Shown: one piece after another, positions 17,990-26,505 of the stretch
Layout: every line of letters begins with the position of its first letter
Position numbering within the stretch: position 1 is the first letter of the stretch
From: an uncultured Alistipes sp.
GTDB lineage: Bacteria > Bacteroidota > Bacteroidia > Bacteroidales > UBA932
NCBI GenBank assembly: GCA_900550465.1
Contig: URSC01000013.1
Location: forward strand, 1 to 64,000
DNA length: 64,000 nt
Direction of reading: 5' to 3'
Translations under genes and position numbers: made by a program
The notes under the pieces: model-generated
Database searches by the model: none
Seen by the model: the letters and a program-made list of their open reading frames with translations, nothing else
What the model was told of the DNA's origin: nothing

Positions 17990-19015
17990 CAGTATCCTTC
18001 CGATAAGTCCCGTCAGAAGTTCTCCTTCTGCGGCATTGCCTCCGGAGTTGCTTTTGCTGAGCCAGTCGCACTCCCTGATCCATGATATGACGCGCATGGT
18101 ACGCCGCAGGTTGTAATTCTTGACAGCGGACAGATAGGGACCGGCGTAACTGTAGTAGACTCCGGCTTTGGAAGCTGCGTCCTTGGCGGATATCCTGTCG
18201 CGGAGCATTATGGCGTGGATCATTTCCACCTTGGAGAAGAAGAAAAACAGGAAGCCGAGTGTCATCTGCAGGGGATACTGGCGGGGGGATTCTCCGAAGA
18301 ACCAGGCTATCCGGAAAGCCTTGTCTCCGTCGCGGACAGCCAGGGCTGAAGTGAGTTCTCCGGTGTTGAACTCCCGGCTGATGCCTACGTTCTGCTCTAT
18401 GTCTGCAGCTGTTATCGTTTTCTGAGATTCGGGTACGGCTTTGAGCAGCTTGTCGGCCTCTATCGAGATTTTGCGGAGGTCGTTGCCGGCATATTCGGCC
18501 AGAAGCATGGCCCCCTGAGGCTCTATACCCCGTCCGATGCTCCTGAACCAGGACTCTATCCAGCGGGGCATGGCCTCCTCGCGGATCTTGGCCGACTCAA
18601 AGATGACGCAGGACTTGGTGGCTTTCTTGTAGAATGAGGTACGCTTGTCCATGTTCTTGCCGGAGAAGAGCAGGACGAGAACAGTGGTGGGGGATATGTG
18701 GTCCAGGTATATCCCGAGTCCCTCGGGCTTCTTCAAGGCTTGGGCCTCGCGTACTACAACCAGGGTTCTCTCGGCCATCATGGGATACCTCTCACATACT
18801 GAGACAATCTCTTCAGCCGTGGTGTCTGCTCCATAGAGTACCGTCTGGTTGAAGTCCCTTTCATGCGGCAGCAGCGCTTTGTCCATGATCAGGCTGCACA
18901 GCCTTTCCGGGTAGAACGGTTCCTCACCCATGAGTATGTACACGGGCTTGAAGTCGCCTGATTCTATCTCCTTGCGCAGGCTTTCGTACTGTCCGGCTGT
19001 GTCTATTCTGGCCAT
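17981..19015 (-). CDS. holA: DNA polymerase III subunit delta
   Basis: A 344-residue clamp-loader delta subunit. Visible features are YILMGEEPFYPERLC near residue 27, the long run with TLVVVREAQALKK, and the C-terminal helical collar region with YAGNDLRKISIEADKL and NYNLRRTM. Delta opens the beta sliding clamp during loading. Length fits the family. It is a single minus-strand gene between two plus-strand genes, overlapping the small HTH gene at its 3' end. Confidence 0.9.
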   Translation of the reverse strand: MARIDTAGQYESLRKEIESGDFKPVYILMGEEPFYPERLCSLIMDKALLPHERDFNQTVLYGADTTAEEIVSVCERYPMMAERTLVVVREAQALKKPEGLGIYLDHISPTTVLVLLFSGKNMDKRTSFYKKATKSCVIFESAKIREEAMPRWIESWFRSIGRGIEPQGAMLLAEYAGNDLRKISIEADKLLKAVPESQKTITAADIEQNVGISREFNTGELTSALAVRDGDKAFRIAWFFGESPRQYPLQMTLGFLFFFFSKVEMIHAIMLRDRISAKDAASKAGVYYSYAGPYLSAVKNYNLRRTMRVISWIRECDWLSKSNSGGNAAEGELLTGLIGRILSA

Positions 19016-19040
19016 GACTGCAAAATTAGTATTTTATCAT

Positions 19041-19048
19041 TAACTTTG
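19041..19048 (+). promoter_or_regulatory. -7 box next to the HSDR_N gene start
   Basis: TAACTTTG matches TAnnTTTG exactly and ends 6 nt before the ATG at 19055. The -33 position reads ACTG, a partial match. Transcription would be expected to start within a few nucleotides of the ATG, so the mRNA may be leaderless. Confidence 0.6.
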
Positions 19049-19054
19049 CAGGCT

Positions 19055-19447
19055 ATGGACACTATTTTCGACCCCCTGCGCAGGATAGAGGTCGCCCTGA
19101 CTCCGGAAGAGCAGGTGCGTCAGGATGTTATATCCTGGCTGCATGGTCAGCTGGGGATTCCGCTGGTGATGATGGCTTCGGAATATGCCTTTCAGTACAA
19201 CGGCAGGCAGTACAGGGCCGATATCGTGGTCTTCGGCAGGGATGCCGCCCCGCTGCTGCTGGTGGAGTGCAAGGCTCCGGGGGTGAGGATTGACAGGGAG
19301 GTGATAGAGCAGGGTATACGCTACAACCGTGTCCTGAACGTGAAGTATATGATGTTTACCAACGGTGAGAAAATGTATTTCTGCGAGAGGACCGGAGACG
19401 GCCCGGAATACAGGTTCCTGCCGCAAATACCGGATATAAAGATTTAA
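19055..19447 (+). CDS. Solitary HSDR_N (type I restriction R N-terminal) domain protein
   Basis: A 130-residue protein made of the domain found at the N-terminus of type I restriction R subunits. It has the PD-(D/E)XK-like nuclease pattern: RADIVVFG supplies the Asp and LLVECKAPG supplies Glu-x-Lys. No helicase, S or M subunit is nearby, so it is not part of a restriction system here. Such stand-alone copies are common in Bacteroidota; the function is unknown. The ATG 19055 is preferred over an in-frame TTG at 19046, which lies inside the proposed -7 box. cca starts 1 nt after its stop. Confidence 0.83.
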   Translation: MDTIFDPLRRIEVALTPEEQVRQDVISWLHGQLGIPLVMMASEYAFQYNGRQYRADIVVFGRDAAPLLLVECKAPGVRIDREVIEQGIRYNRVLNVKYMMFTNGEKMYFCERTGDGPEYRFLPQIPDIKI

Positions 19448-19448
19448 G

Positions 19449-20852
19449 ATGATACTCGACTGTTCAAAACCGATATTCGGAATCATATCCGAGGAGGCCC
19501 GCAGGATGGGGGTCCGCGCCTATGTGATAGGAGGCTATGTCCGGGACCAGATTCTGGGACGGCACAGCAAGGATATAGACGTGGTGGTGGAAGGGGACGG
19601 TCCGGCTCTGGCCCGCAGGGTGGGGGAGAGGACCGGCTCGCATGTGGCTATATTTGCCCGTTTCGGGACTGCGATGATACATTCCTCCGAAGGGGAGGAA
19701 GTGGAGTTCGTGGGGGCGCGGAAGGAGTCCTACTCGAGCGACTCGCGCAAGCCAAGCGTGAGCCGCGGAACCTTGAGGGACGACCAGCTCCGCCGCGACT
19801 TTACGATCAACGCCCTTTCATTTTCCCTGCAGCAGGAAGACATGGGAACTGTCTACGATCCTTTCAACGGACTGGATGACCTGCGCAACGGATTGATCCG
19901 TACTCCGTTGGACCCTGATGCCACTTTTTCCGACGATCCGCTGAGGATGGTGAGGGCCATCCGCTTTGCGACGCAGCTGGGATTTACCATTGTACCCGAG
20001 GCTCTGGAGTCCATACAGCGCAACAGGGGAAGGATGTCGATCCTGTCCCCGGAACGGGTGAGTGAGGAACTGCACAAGATACTGATGTCGCCGAAGCCTT
20101 CGGTCGGATTCGACCTGATGGACCGGACAACGCTGCTGGAACTGATCCTGCCGGTTATCAGCGCCCTCAAGGGGGTGGAGACGCAGGAGGGGCGCGGGCA
20201 TAAGGACAACTACCGTCATACCCTTCAGGTGGTGGACAATATCGTGCCGCATACCGGTAATCTATGGCTGAGGTGGGCCGCCCTGCTGCACGATATCGGC
20301 AAGCCGGCCACGAAGCGCTACGAGAAGGGCACCGGCTGGACTTTTCACGGACACGAGGTGGTGGGAGCGAAGATGGTCTACGAGGTGTTCAAGTATCTCC
20401 GTATGCCGCTGAACGAGAAGATGAAGTATGTGCAGAAACTGGTGTTCCTGCATCTGAGGCCGATTGCCCTGGTTCAGGAGGAGGTGACGGATTCGGCGGT
20501 GCGCCGTCTGCTTTTCGACGCGGGGGATGACATCGACGATCTGATGACCCTCTGCGAGGCGGACATCACATCGAAGAATGACAGGACGGTGGCCCGGCAT
20601 CTGGCCAATTTCCAGCTGGTGCGCCGCAAGCTGCAGGAGGTCGAGGAGAAGGACCGCATACGTAATTTCCAGCCTCCCGTGACGGGCGAGATGATCATGC
20701 AGACCTACGGAATCCCTCCCTGCCGCGAAATCGGCGTCATCAAGGATTACATCAAGGACGCCATCCTCGACGGCCGTATTCCTAACGACCGTGACGCCGC
20801 GCTCGCCCTCATGCGCGAAAAAGCCTCTGAACTCGGTTTGAAAGAAATATAA
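19449..20852 (+). CDS. cca: CCA tRNA nucleotidyltransferase with HD domain
   Basis: A 467-residue class II nucleotidyltransferase that adds or repairs the 3' CCA of tRNAs. Key motifs are GGYVRDQILGR and DIDVVVEGDG near residues 27-52 (metal-binding Asp pair), DDQLRRDFTINAL, and DDPLRMVRAIRFATQLG. The C-terminal part carries an HD phosphohydrolase domain (WAALLHDIGKPATK). Start MILDCSKPIFG is 1 nt after the HSDR_N stop. The last codons and stop lie inside a long palindrome shared with the intergenic region. Confidence 0.95.
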   Translation: MILDCSKPIFGIISEEARRMGVRAYVIGGYVRDQILGRHSKDIDVVVEGDGPALARRVGERTGSHVAIFARFGTAMIHSSEGEEVEFVGARKESYSSDSRKPSVSRGTLRDDQLRRDFTINALSFSLQQEDMGTVYDPFNGLDDLRNGLIRTPLDPDATFSDDPLRMVRAIRFATQLGFTIVPEALESIQRNRGRMSILSPERVSEELHKILMSPKPSVGFDLMDRTTLLELILPVISALKGVETQEGRGHKDNYRHTLQVVDNIVPHTGNLWLRWAALLHDIGKPATKRYEKGTGWTFHGHEVVGAKMVYEVFKYLRMPLNEKMKYVQKLVFLHLRPIALVQEEVTDSAVRRLLFDAGDDIDDLMTLCEADITSKNDRTVARHLANFQLVRRKLQEVEEKDRIRNFQPPVTGEMIMQTYGIPPCREIGVIKDYIKDAILDGRIPNDRDAALALMREKASELGLKEI

Positions 20853-20950
20853 AGCAGTCGAAAAGACCAGGCCCTCCCACCACTGCGTGGCGGGCCCCTC
20901 CCTCTAGAGCCGAGGGCGGCTAGTCTTTTCTCGTTGCTTTATATTTCTTT
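20841..20950. terminator. 110-bp nested palindrome between cca and folE
   Basis: The outer arms AAAGAAATATAAAGCA (20841-20856) and TGCTTTATATTTCTTT (20935-20950) are perfect 16-bp complements. Next inside, GAAAAGAC (20860-20867) pairs with GTCTTTTC (20923-20930). The core is GC-rich and contains a hairpin GGCCC/GGGCC with CCAC/GTGG, and a CCCTC/GAGGG hairpin. It lies between convergent genes and probably ends transcription from both sides; the left arm includes the last cca codons. Confidence 0.75.
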
Positions 20951-20966
20951 CAGGCTTACTGTGTGA

Positions 20967-21566
20967 CTAATGCAGTGATACTCCGATCAGCCGCATGAAT
21001 TCACTTCTGGTGCGCTCGTCCTTGAGGAAACCGCCGGTGAAAGCCGAGGTGGTGGTGATGGAGTTCTGCTTCTGGACTCCGCGGATCTGCATGCACATGT
21101 GAGAGGCCTCGATGACCACGCCCACTCCGAGAGGATGCAGGGTGTTCTGGATGCAGTCGCGTATCTGGACGGTGAGACGCTCCTGGACCTGAAGGCGGCG
21201 GGCGTAGCACTCTACGACGCGGGCAATCTTGCTGAGCCCGGTGATATATCCGTTGGGGATATATGCCACATGAGCCTTGCCGTAGAAAGGCAGCAGGTGA
21301 TGCTCGCACATGGAGTAAAGCTCTATGTCCTTGACCACCACCATCTGACGGTAATCTTCCTTGAACATGGCCGAGCGTAGAATCTCCGCTCCGTCCATGT
21401 GGTAGCCCTGGGTCAGGAACTGCATGCTCTTGGCAACCCTTTCCGGGGTCTTGAGCAACCCTTCGCGCTCAGGGTCTTCCCCTAGCAGACGCAGAACCTC
21501 TTTATAATGTACTGCAAGCTCTTTGGTGGCCTGCGGATCGTACTCCTCTATTTTCTTGAATGCCAT
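20967..21566 (-). CDS. folE: GTP cyclohydrolase I
   Basis: A 199-residue GTP cyclohydrolase I, which makes 7,8-dihydroneopterin triphosphate, the first step of folate and pterin synthesis. Zinc and active-site motifs are visible: SMCEHHLLPFYGKAHVAYIP, GLSKIARVVECYARRLQVQERLT, and the late CMQIRGVQKQNSITTTSAF. The start MAFKKIEEYD at 21566 is chosen because the upstream in-frame extension to 21674 runs through the promoter region and into the divergent gene. Confidence 0.96.
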   Translation of the reverse strand: MAFKKIEEYDPQATKELAVHYKEVLRLLGEDPEREGLLKTPERVAKSMQFLTQGYHMDGAEILRSAMFKEDYRQMVVVKDIELYSMCEHHLLPFYGKAHVAYIPNGYITGLSKIARVVECYARRLQVQERLTVQIRDCIQNTLHPLGVGVVIEASHMCMQIRGVQKQNSITTTSAFTGGFLKDERTRSEFMRLIGVSLH

Positions 21567-21587
21567 TTCGGTAAAAATTTTGAGGCG

Positions 21588-21595
21588 CAATATTA
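21588..21595 (-). promoter_or_regulatory. Possible -7 box for folE
   Basis: On the minus strand TAATATTG matches TAnnTTTG at seven of eight positions, 22 nt upstream of the folE start. TTGG occupies the -33 position after a 19-bp spacer. Confidence 0.4.
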
Positions 21596-21661
21596 AGGAA
21601 AATGTTGTAGACTGCCAATAAATTATTACATTCGAATCCGGAATCATTAAAATTCTACGAT

Positions 21662-22378
21662 ATGGAGAAAGCAAGCGGGATTATCAGACTCGAGGATATC
21701 CGCAGGATATACCGGGTCGGGAATCAGGAGGTGAGAGCTTTGGACGGGGTCTCGCTTTCTGTTTACCAAAACGAGTACGTAGCAATTATGGGCCCTTCGG
21801 GCTCGGGAAAGTCCACACTTATGAACATCCTGGGCTGCCTGGATTCCCCCAGCAGCGGCCATTACATCCTCAATGGGGTGGATGTAAGCGAGATGGAGGA
21901 TGGTGAACTGGCTGATGTCCGCAACCGCGAGATAGGTTTTGTCTTCCAGTCCTTCAACCTGCTTCCCAGGTACAATGCCCTGGAGAACGTCGCATTGCCG
22001 ATGGTGTATGCGGGAGTGCCTGCCAGGGAGCGCATGGAGAGGGCGGCGGCAGCCCTGGAGAGTGTCGCCCTGTCGGAACGGATGGACCACAAGCCCAACG
22101 AGCTGTCCGGCGGTCAGAAGCAGAGGGTGGCTCTGGCCAGGGCTCTTATCAACGATCCTTCCATTATCCTGGCGGACGAGCCTACCGGCAATCTTGACAC
22201 CCATACCTCCATAGAGATAATGCGGCTGTTCGAGGAGATTCACAGCCGGGGCAATACGGTGATAGTGGTTACTCATGAGGAGGATATAGCGGCCTATGCC
22301 CGCCGGATTATCAGACTCAGGGACGGAAGGGTGGAGTCGGATATGGAAAACAAGGACTATACTAAAACCTTTAATTGA
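21662..22378 (+). CDS. ABC transporter ATP-binding protein (LolD/MacB type)
   Basis: A 238-residue ATPase subunit. Walker A is GPSGSGKST at 44-52, the signature is LSGGQKQRVALARAL, and Walker B is IILADEPTGNLD. The MEDGELADVRNREIGFVFQSFNLLPR region is characteristic of the LolD/MacB/FtsE-like subfamily that works with FtsX-type permeases. No permease gene is beside it, so the partner is encoded elsewhere. The adenosyltransferase gene starts 7 nt after its stop. Confidence 0.92.
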   Translation: MEKASGIIRLEDIRRIYRVGNQEVRALDGVSLSVYQNEYVAIMGPSGSGKSTLMNILGCLDSPSSGHYILNGVDVSEMEDGELADVRNREIGFVFQSFNLLPRYNALENVALPMVYAGVPARERMERAAAALESVALSERMDHKPNELSGGQKQRVALARALINDPSIILADEPTGNLDTHTSIEIMRLFEEIHSRGNTVIVVTHEEDIAAYARRIIRLRDGRVESDMENKDYTKTFN

Positions 22379-22385
22379 CAATAGT

Positions 22386-22916
22386 ATGAAAATTTACACC
22401 AAAACCGGCGATTCCGGTGAGACCTCCCTGGTGGGAGGCAAGAGAGTATCAAAGGCCTCCCTTAGAGTATGCGCCTACGGGGATATGGACGAGCTTATCT
22501 CCTATATAGGCCTGCTGCGCTGTGAGATTCCTCAGAGCGATGCTTTCCTGCGCAGGGTGCAGGCCGTCCTGATGACCGGTTCGGCCCATATAGCCTCGGA
22601 GGTGGAGAATCCGCGCCTGACTCCGTTTCCATACGAGGAGATCCGTACCCTTGAGGAGGAGATAGACCGTCTGAGCGCCCTGATGCCTCCCATGAAGTCA
22701 TTTGTCCTGCCGGCGGGACCTGCCGCTGCCGCACATTGTCATATTGCCAGATGCGTGTGCCGCCGCAGCGAGCGCTCATGCGTGGCCTTGGGCGACCACA
22801 GGCCGGACGTGCAGGACGTGATACGGTATCTCAACCGTCTGTCGGACCTGCTTTTCACTCTCGGCCGCTATCAGTGCTGTGCAAGTAACATTCCCGAAGA
22901 TTTTTGGACCGAGTAG
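22386..22916 (+). CDS. Cob(I)alamin adenosyltransferase, PduO type
   Basis: A 176-residue PduO-family enzyme that transfers adenosyl from ATP to cob(I)alamin to make coenzyme B12. Motifs: KIYTKTGDSGETSLVGG at the N-terminus, YGDMDELISYIG, FVLPAG, and the C-terminal CRRSERSCVAL and YLNRLSDLLFTLGR. The reading frame is open further upstream (to 22296) but the ATG at 22386 aligns with the usual start. A promoter for the next gene lies across its stop codon. Confidence 0.93.
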   Translation: MKIYTKTGDSGETSLVGGKRVSKASLRVCAYGDMDELISYIGLLRCEIPQSDAFLRRVQAVLMTGSAHIASEVENPRLTPFPYEEIRTLEEEIDRLSALMPPMKSFVLPAGPAAAAHCHIARCVCRRSERSCVALGDHRPDVQDVIRYLNRLSDLLFTLGRYQCCASNIPEDFWTE

Positions 22917-22936
22917 AATTATTTTGTTTATATTTG
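22903..22936 (+). promoter_or_regulatory. Promoter for the DUF2795 gene
   Basis: TTTG at 22903-22906, a 22-bp spacer, and TATATTTG at 22929-22936. It spans the stop codon of the adenosyltransferase gene and would give a leader of about 40 nt. Confidence 0.65.
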
Positions 22937-22980
22937 CCGCCCAAAAATCAACAAAGAAAACATTTAAAGTACAAGACGCT

Positions 22981-23202
22981 ATGTATTGGACACTTGAATT
23001 GGCCTCGAAGCTCGAAGACGCTCCCTGGCCTGCAACCAAAGACGAACTGATCGACTATGCCACCCGTTCCGGCGCACCCCTCGAGGTTATCGAGAACCTG
23101 GAGGACCTTGAGGACGACGGGGAAGTATACGAAAGCATAGAGGAAATCTGGCCCGACTATCCCAGCAAGGAGGACTTCTTCTTCAACGAGGACGAGTACT
23201 AA
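22981..23202 (+). CDS. DUF2795-family small acidic protein
   Basis: A 73-residue, strongly acidic protein. WTLELASKLEDAPWPATKDELIDYATRSG matches the DUF2795 pattern of a small helical domain; the tail EDFFFNEDEY is acidic and aromatic. Its function is not known. It has its own exact-match promoter and is followed by a strong intrinsic terminator, so it is a highly defined single-gene transcription unit, perhaps strongly expressed. Confidence 0.85.
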   Translation: MYWTLELASKLEDAPWPATKDELIDYATRSGAPLEVIENLEDLEDDGEVYESIEEIWPDYPSKEDFFFNEDEY

Positions 23203-23233
23203 GATTCCCTGCGCGACAGGCAATAAGAAATTC

Positions 23234-23278
23234 AGCGGGACGACCGGAGCTATGCCGGTTGTCCCGCTTGTGTTTTTT
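23234..23278 (+). terminator. Intrinsic terminator after the DUF2795 gene
   Basis: AGCGGGAC-G-ACCGG, loop AGCTATG, CCGGT-T-GTCCCGCT form a 13-bp stem with one mismatch, followed by TGTGTTTTTT. It lies 31 nt after the stop codon and just before the end of the convergent argH gene. Confidence 0.88.
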
Positions 23279-23292
23279 GGGCGCCTGCGGGG

Positions 23293-24588
23293 TCAGCGGG
23301 TGAAGTCGGCGGCCGCGGCCATTTTGGCGGCGATGCGGTCGGTGGCGAGGTTGCCGATGCTGCCGGTGTGGGTGTGGCGGAGGGTGCGGTCTGCCTTGAA
23401 GGTGCCGGAGCTGACTTCCTGACCGACGGCTTTGTAGGCGTCGCGGAAGGGGGTGCCGGAGAGGACTCTGCGGTTGACCTCCTCGACAGTGAACAGGCAG
23501 TCGTAGAGCGGGGTGTCCATGATGTGCGTGTTGACGGTGATGTGCCCGAGCATATATATGGTCATCTCCAGGCAGCTGTGCAGCAGGCTCAGGGCAGGGA
23601 AGAGGATGTCCTTGAGCAGCTGGAAGTCGCGGTGGTAGCCGTGGGGCATGTTGCTGCACAGCATGGCCGTCTGGGTCCAGCAGGACATGATGCGGTTGCA
23701 GTTGCCGCGGATGATTTCCCAGACATCGGGATTCTTCTTGTGGGGCATGATGCTGGACCCGGTGGTGAGTTCGGCCGGGAAGGAGATGAATCCGAAATTG
23801 GGGCACATGTACAGGCAGCAGTCGGAGGCGAATTTGTTGAGGGTAAGGGCAATGGAACCCATGGCGGCGGCTACGGCCAGCTCTGTCCGTCCGCGGCTCA
23901 TCTGGGCGGCGACGGAATTATAGTTCATGCTGCCGAAGCCCAGCAGCCTGGTGGTCATCTCCCGGTCGAGGGGAAAGGAACTGCCGTAGCCGGCCGCGGA
24001 CCCGAGGGGGTTCTGGTCCGCCACCCTGTACGCCCCGCGCAGCATGTACATGTCCTCTGACAGGGATTCCGCGTAGGCTCCGAACCACAGGCCGAAGGAC
24101 GAGGGCATGGCCGTCTGTCCGTGGGTATAGCCCGGCAGGAGGACGTCCTTGTGCTTCTCACTGAGTTTCTGGAGGGTAGAAAACAAATCCAGAACCTGCT
24201 GGCGGAAGCGGAGGATCTCATCCTTGAGGAAGAGCTTGATGTCCACCAGCACCTGGTCGTTCCTCGACCGGCCCGAGTGTATCTTCTTCCCGATGTCTCC
24301 CAGTCTTCGGGTAAGGAGAAGCTCTATCTGTGAGTGTATGTCCTCGACATCGTCCTCCAAGGTGAACCTCCCTGCATCGATGTCCTTTTCAATTTCATTC
24401 AGTCCTGATGTGAGGGCCGTCAGTTCACCGGCTGTTAGCAGCCCGATGCTCTCCAGCATCCTGATGTGGGCCTTGGAACCCTGTACATCGTATTTCGCGA
24501 GGCGAAGGTCGAGGACCCTGTCGTCCCCGACCGTGAAATTCTCCACTGCGGCGGCAGCTTCAGCCCCTTTGCTCCAAAGTGTTGCCAT
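23293..24588 (-). CDS. argH: Argininosuccinate lyase
   Basis: A 431-residue member of the fumarase/aspartase superfamily that splits argininosuccinate into arginine and fumarate. Signature elements are KIHSGRSRNDQV, the GYTHGQTAMPSSFG segment, and the catalytic-loop signature GSSIMPHKKNPD. It ends the arginine operon. Its first 29 nt overlap the end of the upstream deacylase gene, so the two are probably translationally coupled. Confidence 0.96.
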   Translation of the reverse strand: MATLWSKGAEAAAAVENFTVGDDRVLDLRLAKYDVQGSKAHIRMLESIGLLTAGELTALTSGLNEIEKDIDAGRFTLEDDVEDIHSQIELLLTRRLGDIGKKIHSGRSRNDQVLVDIKLFLKDEILRFRQQVLDLFSTLQKLSEKHKDVLLPGYTHGQTAMPSSFGLWFGAYAESLSEDMYMLRGAYRVADQNPLGSAAGYGSSFPLDREMTTRLLGFGSMNYNSVAAQMSRGRTELAVAAAMGSIALTLNKFASDCCLYMCPNFGFISFPAELTTGSSIMPHKKNPDVWEIIRGNCNRIMSCWTQTAMLCSNMPHGYHRDFQLLKDILFPALSLLHSCLEMTIYMLGHITVNTHIMDTPLYDCLFTVEEVNRRVLSGTPFRDAYKAVGQEVSSGTFKADRTLRHTHTGSIGNLATDRIAAKMAAAADFTR

Positions 24589-25717
24589 AATCTGTGATTT
24601 TAAGGAAATGTCTGATAAAGTGTATGTATGTTCTTATTCCGTCCTCTATCTCCCCGACCGTTACGTATTCGTCCCTTCGGTGCGATCTGGACGAGTCTCC
24701 CGGGCCCATCTTCACCGCATCGCAGTCAAGCCGGATCCAGTCGGAGGCGGTAGGGGAGACGAATGTCTCTATGCCGAGTTCCGCGGCGCACCACAGCAGG
24801 GGGGATCCTGCCTTGGTGGAGGAGGACCTGTTGTGGAGATTCCGCGGGGTCAGACGGCTGAGGCATACCCCCTGGAGCATGTCCAGGATAGAAGAGTTGG
24901 TGTATTCTCCGTTGGGGCGTATGTCCACGACGAAGGAGCATCTGTCCGGAATGACGTTGTGCGCAGTCCCTGCCTCTATCTGAGTCACATTGACGTGAAC
25001 CTTCCCCATCAGCGGGGATATCCTGTCGAAACGGAAGTTTCTGATCCGGTTGATGTCGTCTATGGCTATGTACAGGGCATTGACCCCTTCGTTCCTGGCA
25101 GCATGGCCGCTTTCTCCGGAGGCGGTCCCGTCGAGTACCAGAAGGCCGCGCTCTGCAATGGCCGCCTTCATTCCCGTAGGCTCTCCGACTATTGCCCAGT
25201 CAGGTGCGCGGAGGGTCAGGCCATTTTCGTAGAGCAGTCCCTCCTTCAGAGCGGCACACACCGCTTCCATGCCGCCGGAGCCGGAGCGCTCTTCCTCTGC
25301 GCTGAGCACGAGCATGAGATTGAGCGGAAGCCGGAGACTGTAGAAATACCGCATGGCGGCAATCATGGCTACGGCGGAAGCTCCGTCGTCATTGGCGCCT
25401 AACCCGGCCACTACGGAGGCGGCTTCCGGACAGGTGCCGGAGATGGACGGCCGGTAAGGGTCGAACGAGTAACCTTCGGCCGGGAGCACTGTGTCTAAAT
25501 GGGCGCACAGCATGAGGGTCTTTCTGTCCGGAGAATATCCGGAGTTGACGGATATGATGTTATTCCTGAGCCGTACATGCATTATTCCCGCCTCGGTCAG
25601 AAAGTCCGAAACATGCTGGCTGACCTTCTCTTCCTCAAAGGAAGGGGAGGGGATGGCTATCATCTCCCTGAGCAGGCGGACGGCGTCGTTCAAAAGGGTA
25701 CGGATATCTTTTTTCAT
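24560..25717 (-). CDS. argE: N-acylornithine deacylase (M20 family)
   Basis: A 385-residue M20 metallopeptidase-type protein. Zinc-site motifs: LCAHLDTV (His and Asp), GLGANDDGASA (bridging Asp), and AEEERSGSGG (catalytic and metal Glu), with a central dimerisation domain around GESGHAARNEG. M20 deacylases are hard to assign by sequence alone, but its place between argB and argH makes it the enzyme that removes the acyl group from N-acetyl- or N-succinyl-citrulline/ornithine. In this operon, where the carbamoyltransferase looks succinyl-specific, the natural substrate is more likely N-succinylcitrulline. Confidence 0.88.
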   Translation of the reverse strand: MKKDIRTLLNDAVRLLREMIAIPSPSFEEEKVSQHVSDFLTEAGIMHVRLRNNIISVNSGYSPDRKTLMLCAHLDTVLPAEGYSFDPYRPSISGTCPEAASVVAGLGANDDGASAVAMIAAMRYFYSLRLPLNLMLVLSAEEERSGSGGMEAVCAALKEGLLYENGLTLRAPDWAIVGEPTGMKAAIAERGLLVLDGTASGESGHAARNEGVNALYIAIDDINRIRNFRFDRISPLMGKVHVNVTQIEAGTAHNVIPDRCSFVVDIRPNGEYTNSSILDMLQGVCLSRLTPRNLHNRSSSTKAGSPLLWCAAELGIETFVSPTASDWIRLDCDAVKMGPGDSSRSHRRDEYVTVGEIEDGIRTYIHFIRHFLKITDYGNTLEQRG

Positions 25718-25721
25718 AGGC

Positions 25722-26495
25722 TTAGGGCAGGATTTTGGTGCCTTTGCCGCTCAGCAGGCTGCGGGCATGGGTGACTGTGATTTCACTTACTCCGTTCCTT
25801 AGGGCCGCGAAGGCGTTGTCCAGTTTGGGTATCATGCCGGCGGCAATCCTGCCCTCGCTTCTGAGGGACCGGTACATCCCGGAGTTGATCTCCGGAATGA
25901 TGCTGCTGTCATCGTCCTTGTCGTACAGCACGCCGTCCTTCTCGAAACAGTAGGTCAGGGAAATATGTCCGGTCGGGGCCAGCGCGGCGGCAAGACAGGA
26001 TGCGACGGTGTCGGCATTGGTGTTGAGCAGCTGTCCGCACCCGTCATGAGTGACGGCGCAGAACACCGGAGTGATTCCGGCCCGCAACAGCAGTGTCAGG
26101 AAGTCCGTATTGATACTTTCCGGGGTTATGTCCCCCACGTATCCGTAGTCGACCGGGACGGGCGCTCTCCTGACAGCCCTGATAAGGTCCGCATCGGCCC
26201 CTGAGACTCCTATGGCGCTGCATCCGAGCCTCTGCAGGCCGGCGACTATGTTCTTGCCGCACCATCCGGCGTAGGCCATGACCACGGCTTTGAGGGCCTG
26301 CTCATCCGTGACCCGGCGTCCGTCCACCATGACGGGCTGCTGTCCGAGCGCTTTCTGCAGCCGGCTGGCCATCACTCCGCCTCCATGTACCAGTATTTTC
26401 GCTCCGGAGATGGAGGCGAAGTCCTGGAGAAACCGCTGCAGCTGCTCCGGGGAGTCGATGATGCTGCCGCCTATTTTCACTATTGTGCAGTCCAT
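25722..26495 (-). CDS. argB: N-acylglutamate kinase
   Basis: A 257-residue amino-acid kinase. KIGGSIID near the N-terminus, the nucleotide/substrate loop LVHGGGVMASRLQKALG, and the NTNADTVASCLAAAL segment identify ArgB, which phosphorylates the gamma-carboxylate of N-acylglutamate. It lies 4 nt upstream of argE and 10 nt downstream of the carbamoyltransferase gene. If the pathway is succinylated, as the neighbour suggests, the substrate would be N-succinylglutamate. Confidence 0.93.
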   Translation of the reverse strand: MDCTIVKIGGSIIDSPEQLQRFLQDFASISGAKILVHGGGVMASRLQKALGQQPVMVDGRRVTDEQALKAVVMAYAGWCGKNIVAGLQRLGCSAIGVSGADADLIRAVRRAPVPVDYGYVGDITPESINTDFLTLLLRAGITPVFCAVTHDGCGQLLNTNADTVASCLAAALAPTGHISLTYCFEKDGVLYDKDDDSSIIPEINSGMYRSLRSEGRIAAGMIPKLDNAFAALRNGVSEITVTHARSLLSGKGTKILP

Positions 26496-26505
26496 GACCT
26501 GGGGC

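Noticed and set aside
19055..19447. Type I restriction system
   Set aside because: Only the R-subunit N-terminal domain is present; no helicase, S or M genes nearby.
24149..25402. 417-codon plus-strand frame opposite argH and argE
   Set aside because: Both minus-strand genes have complete catalytic motifs; the frame has none.
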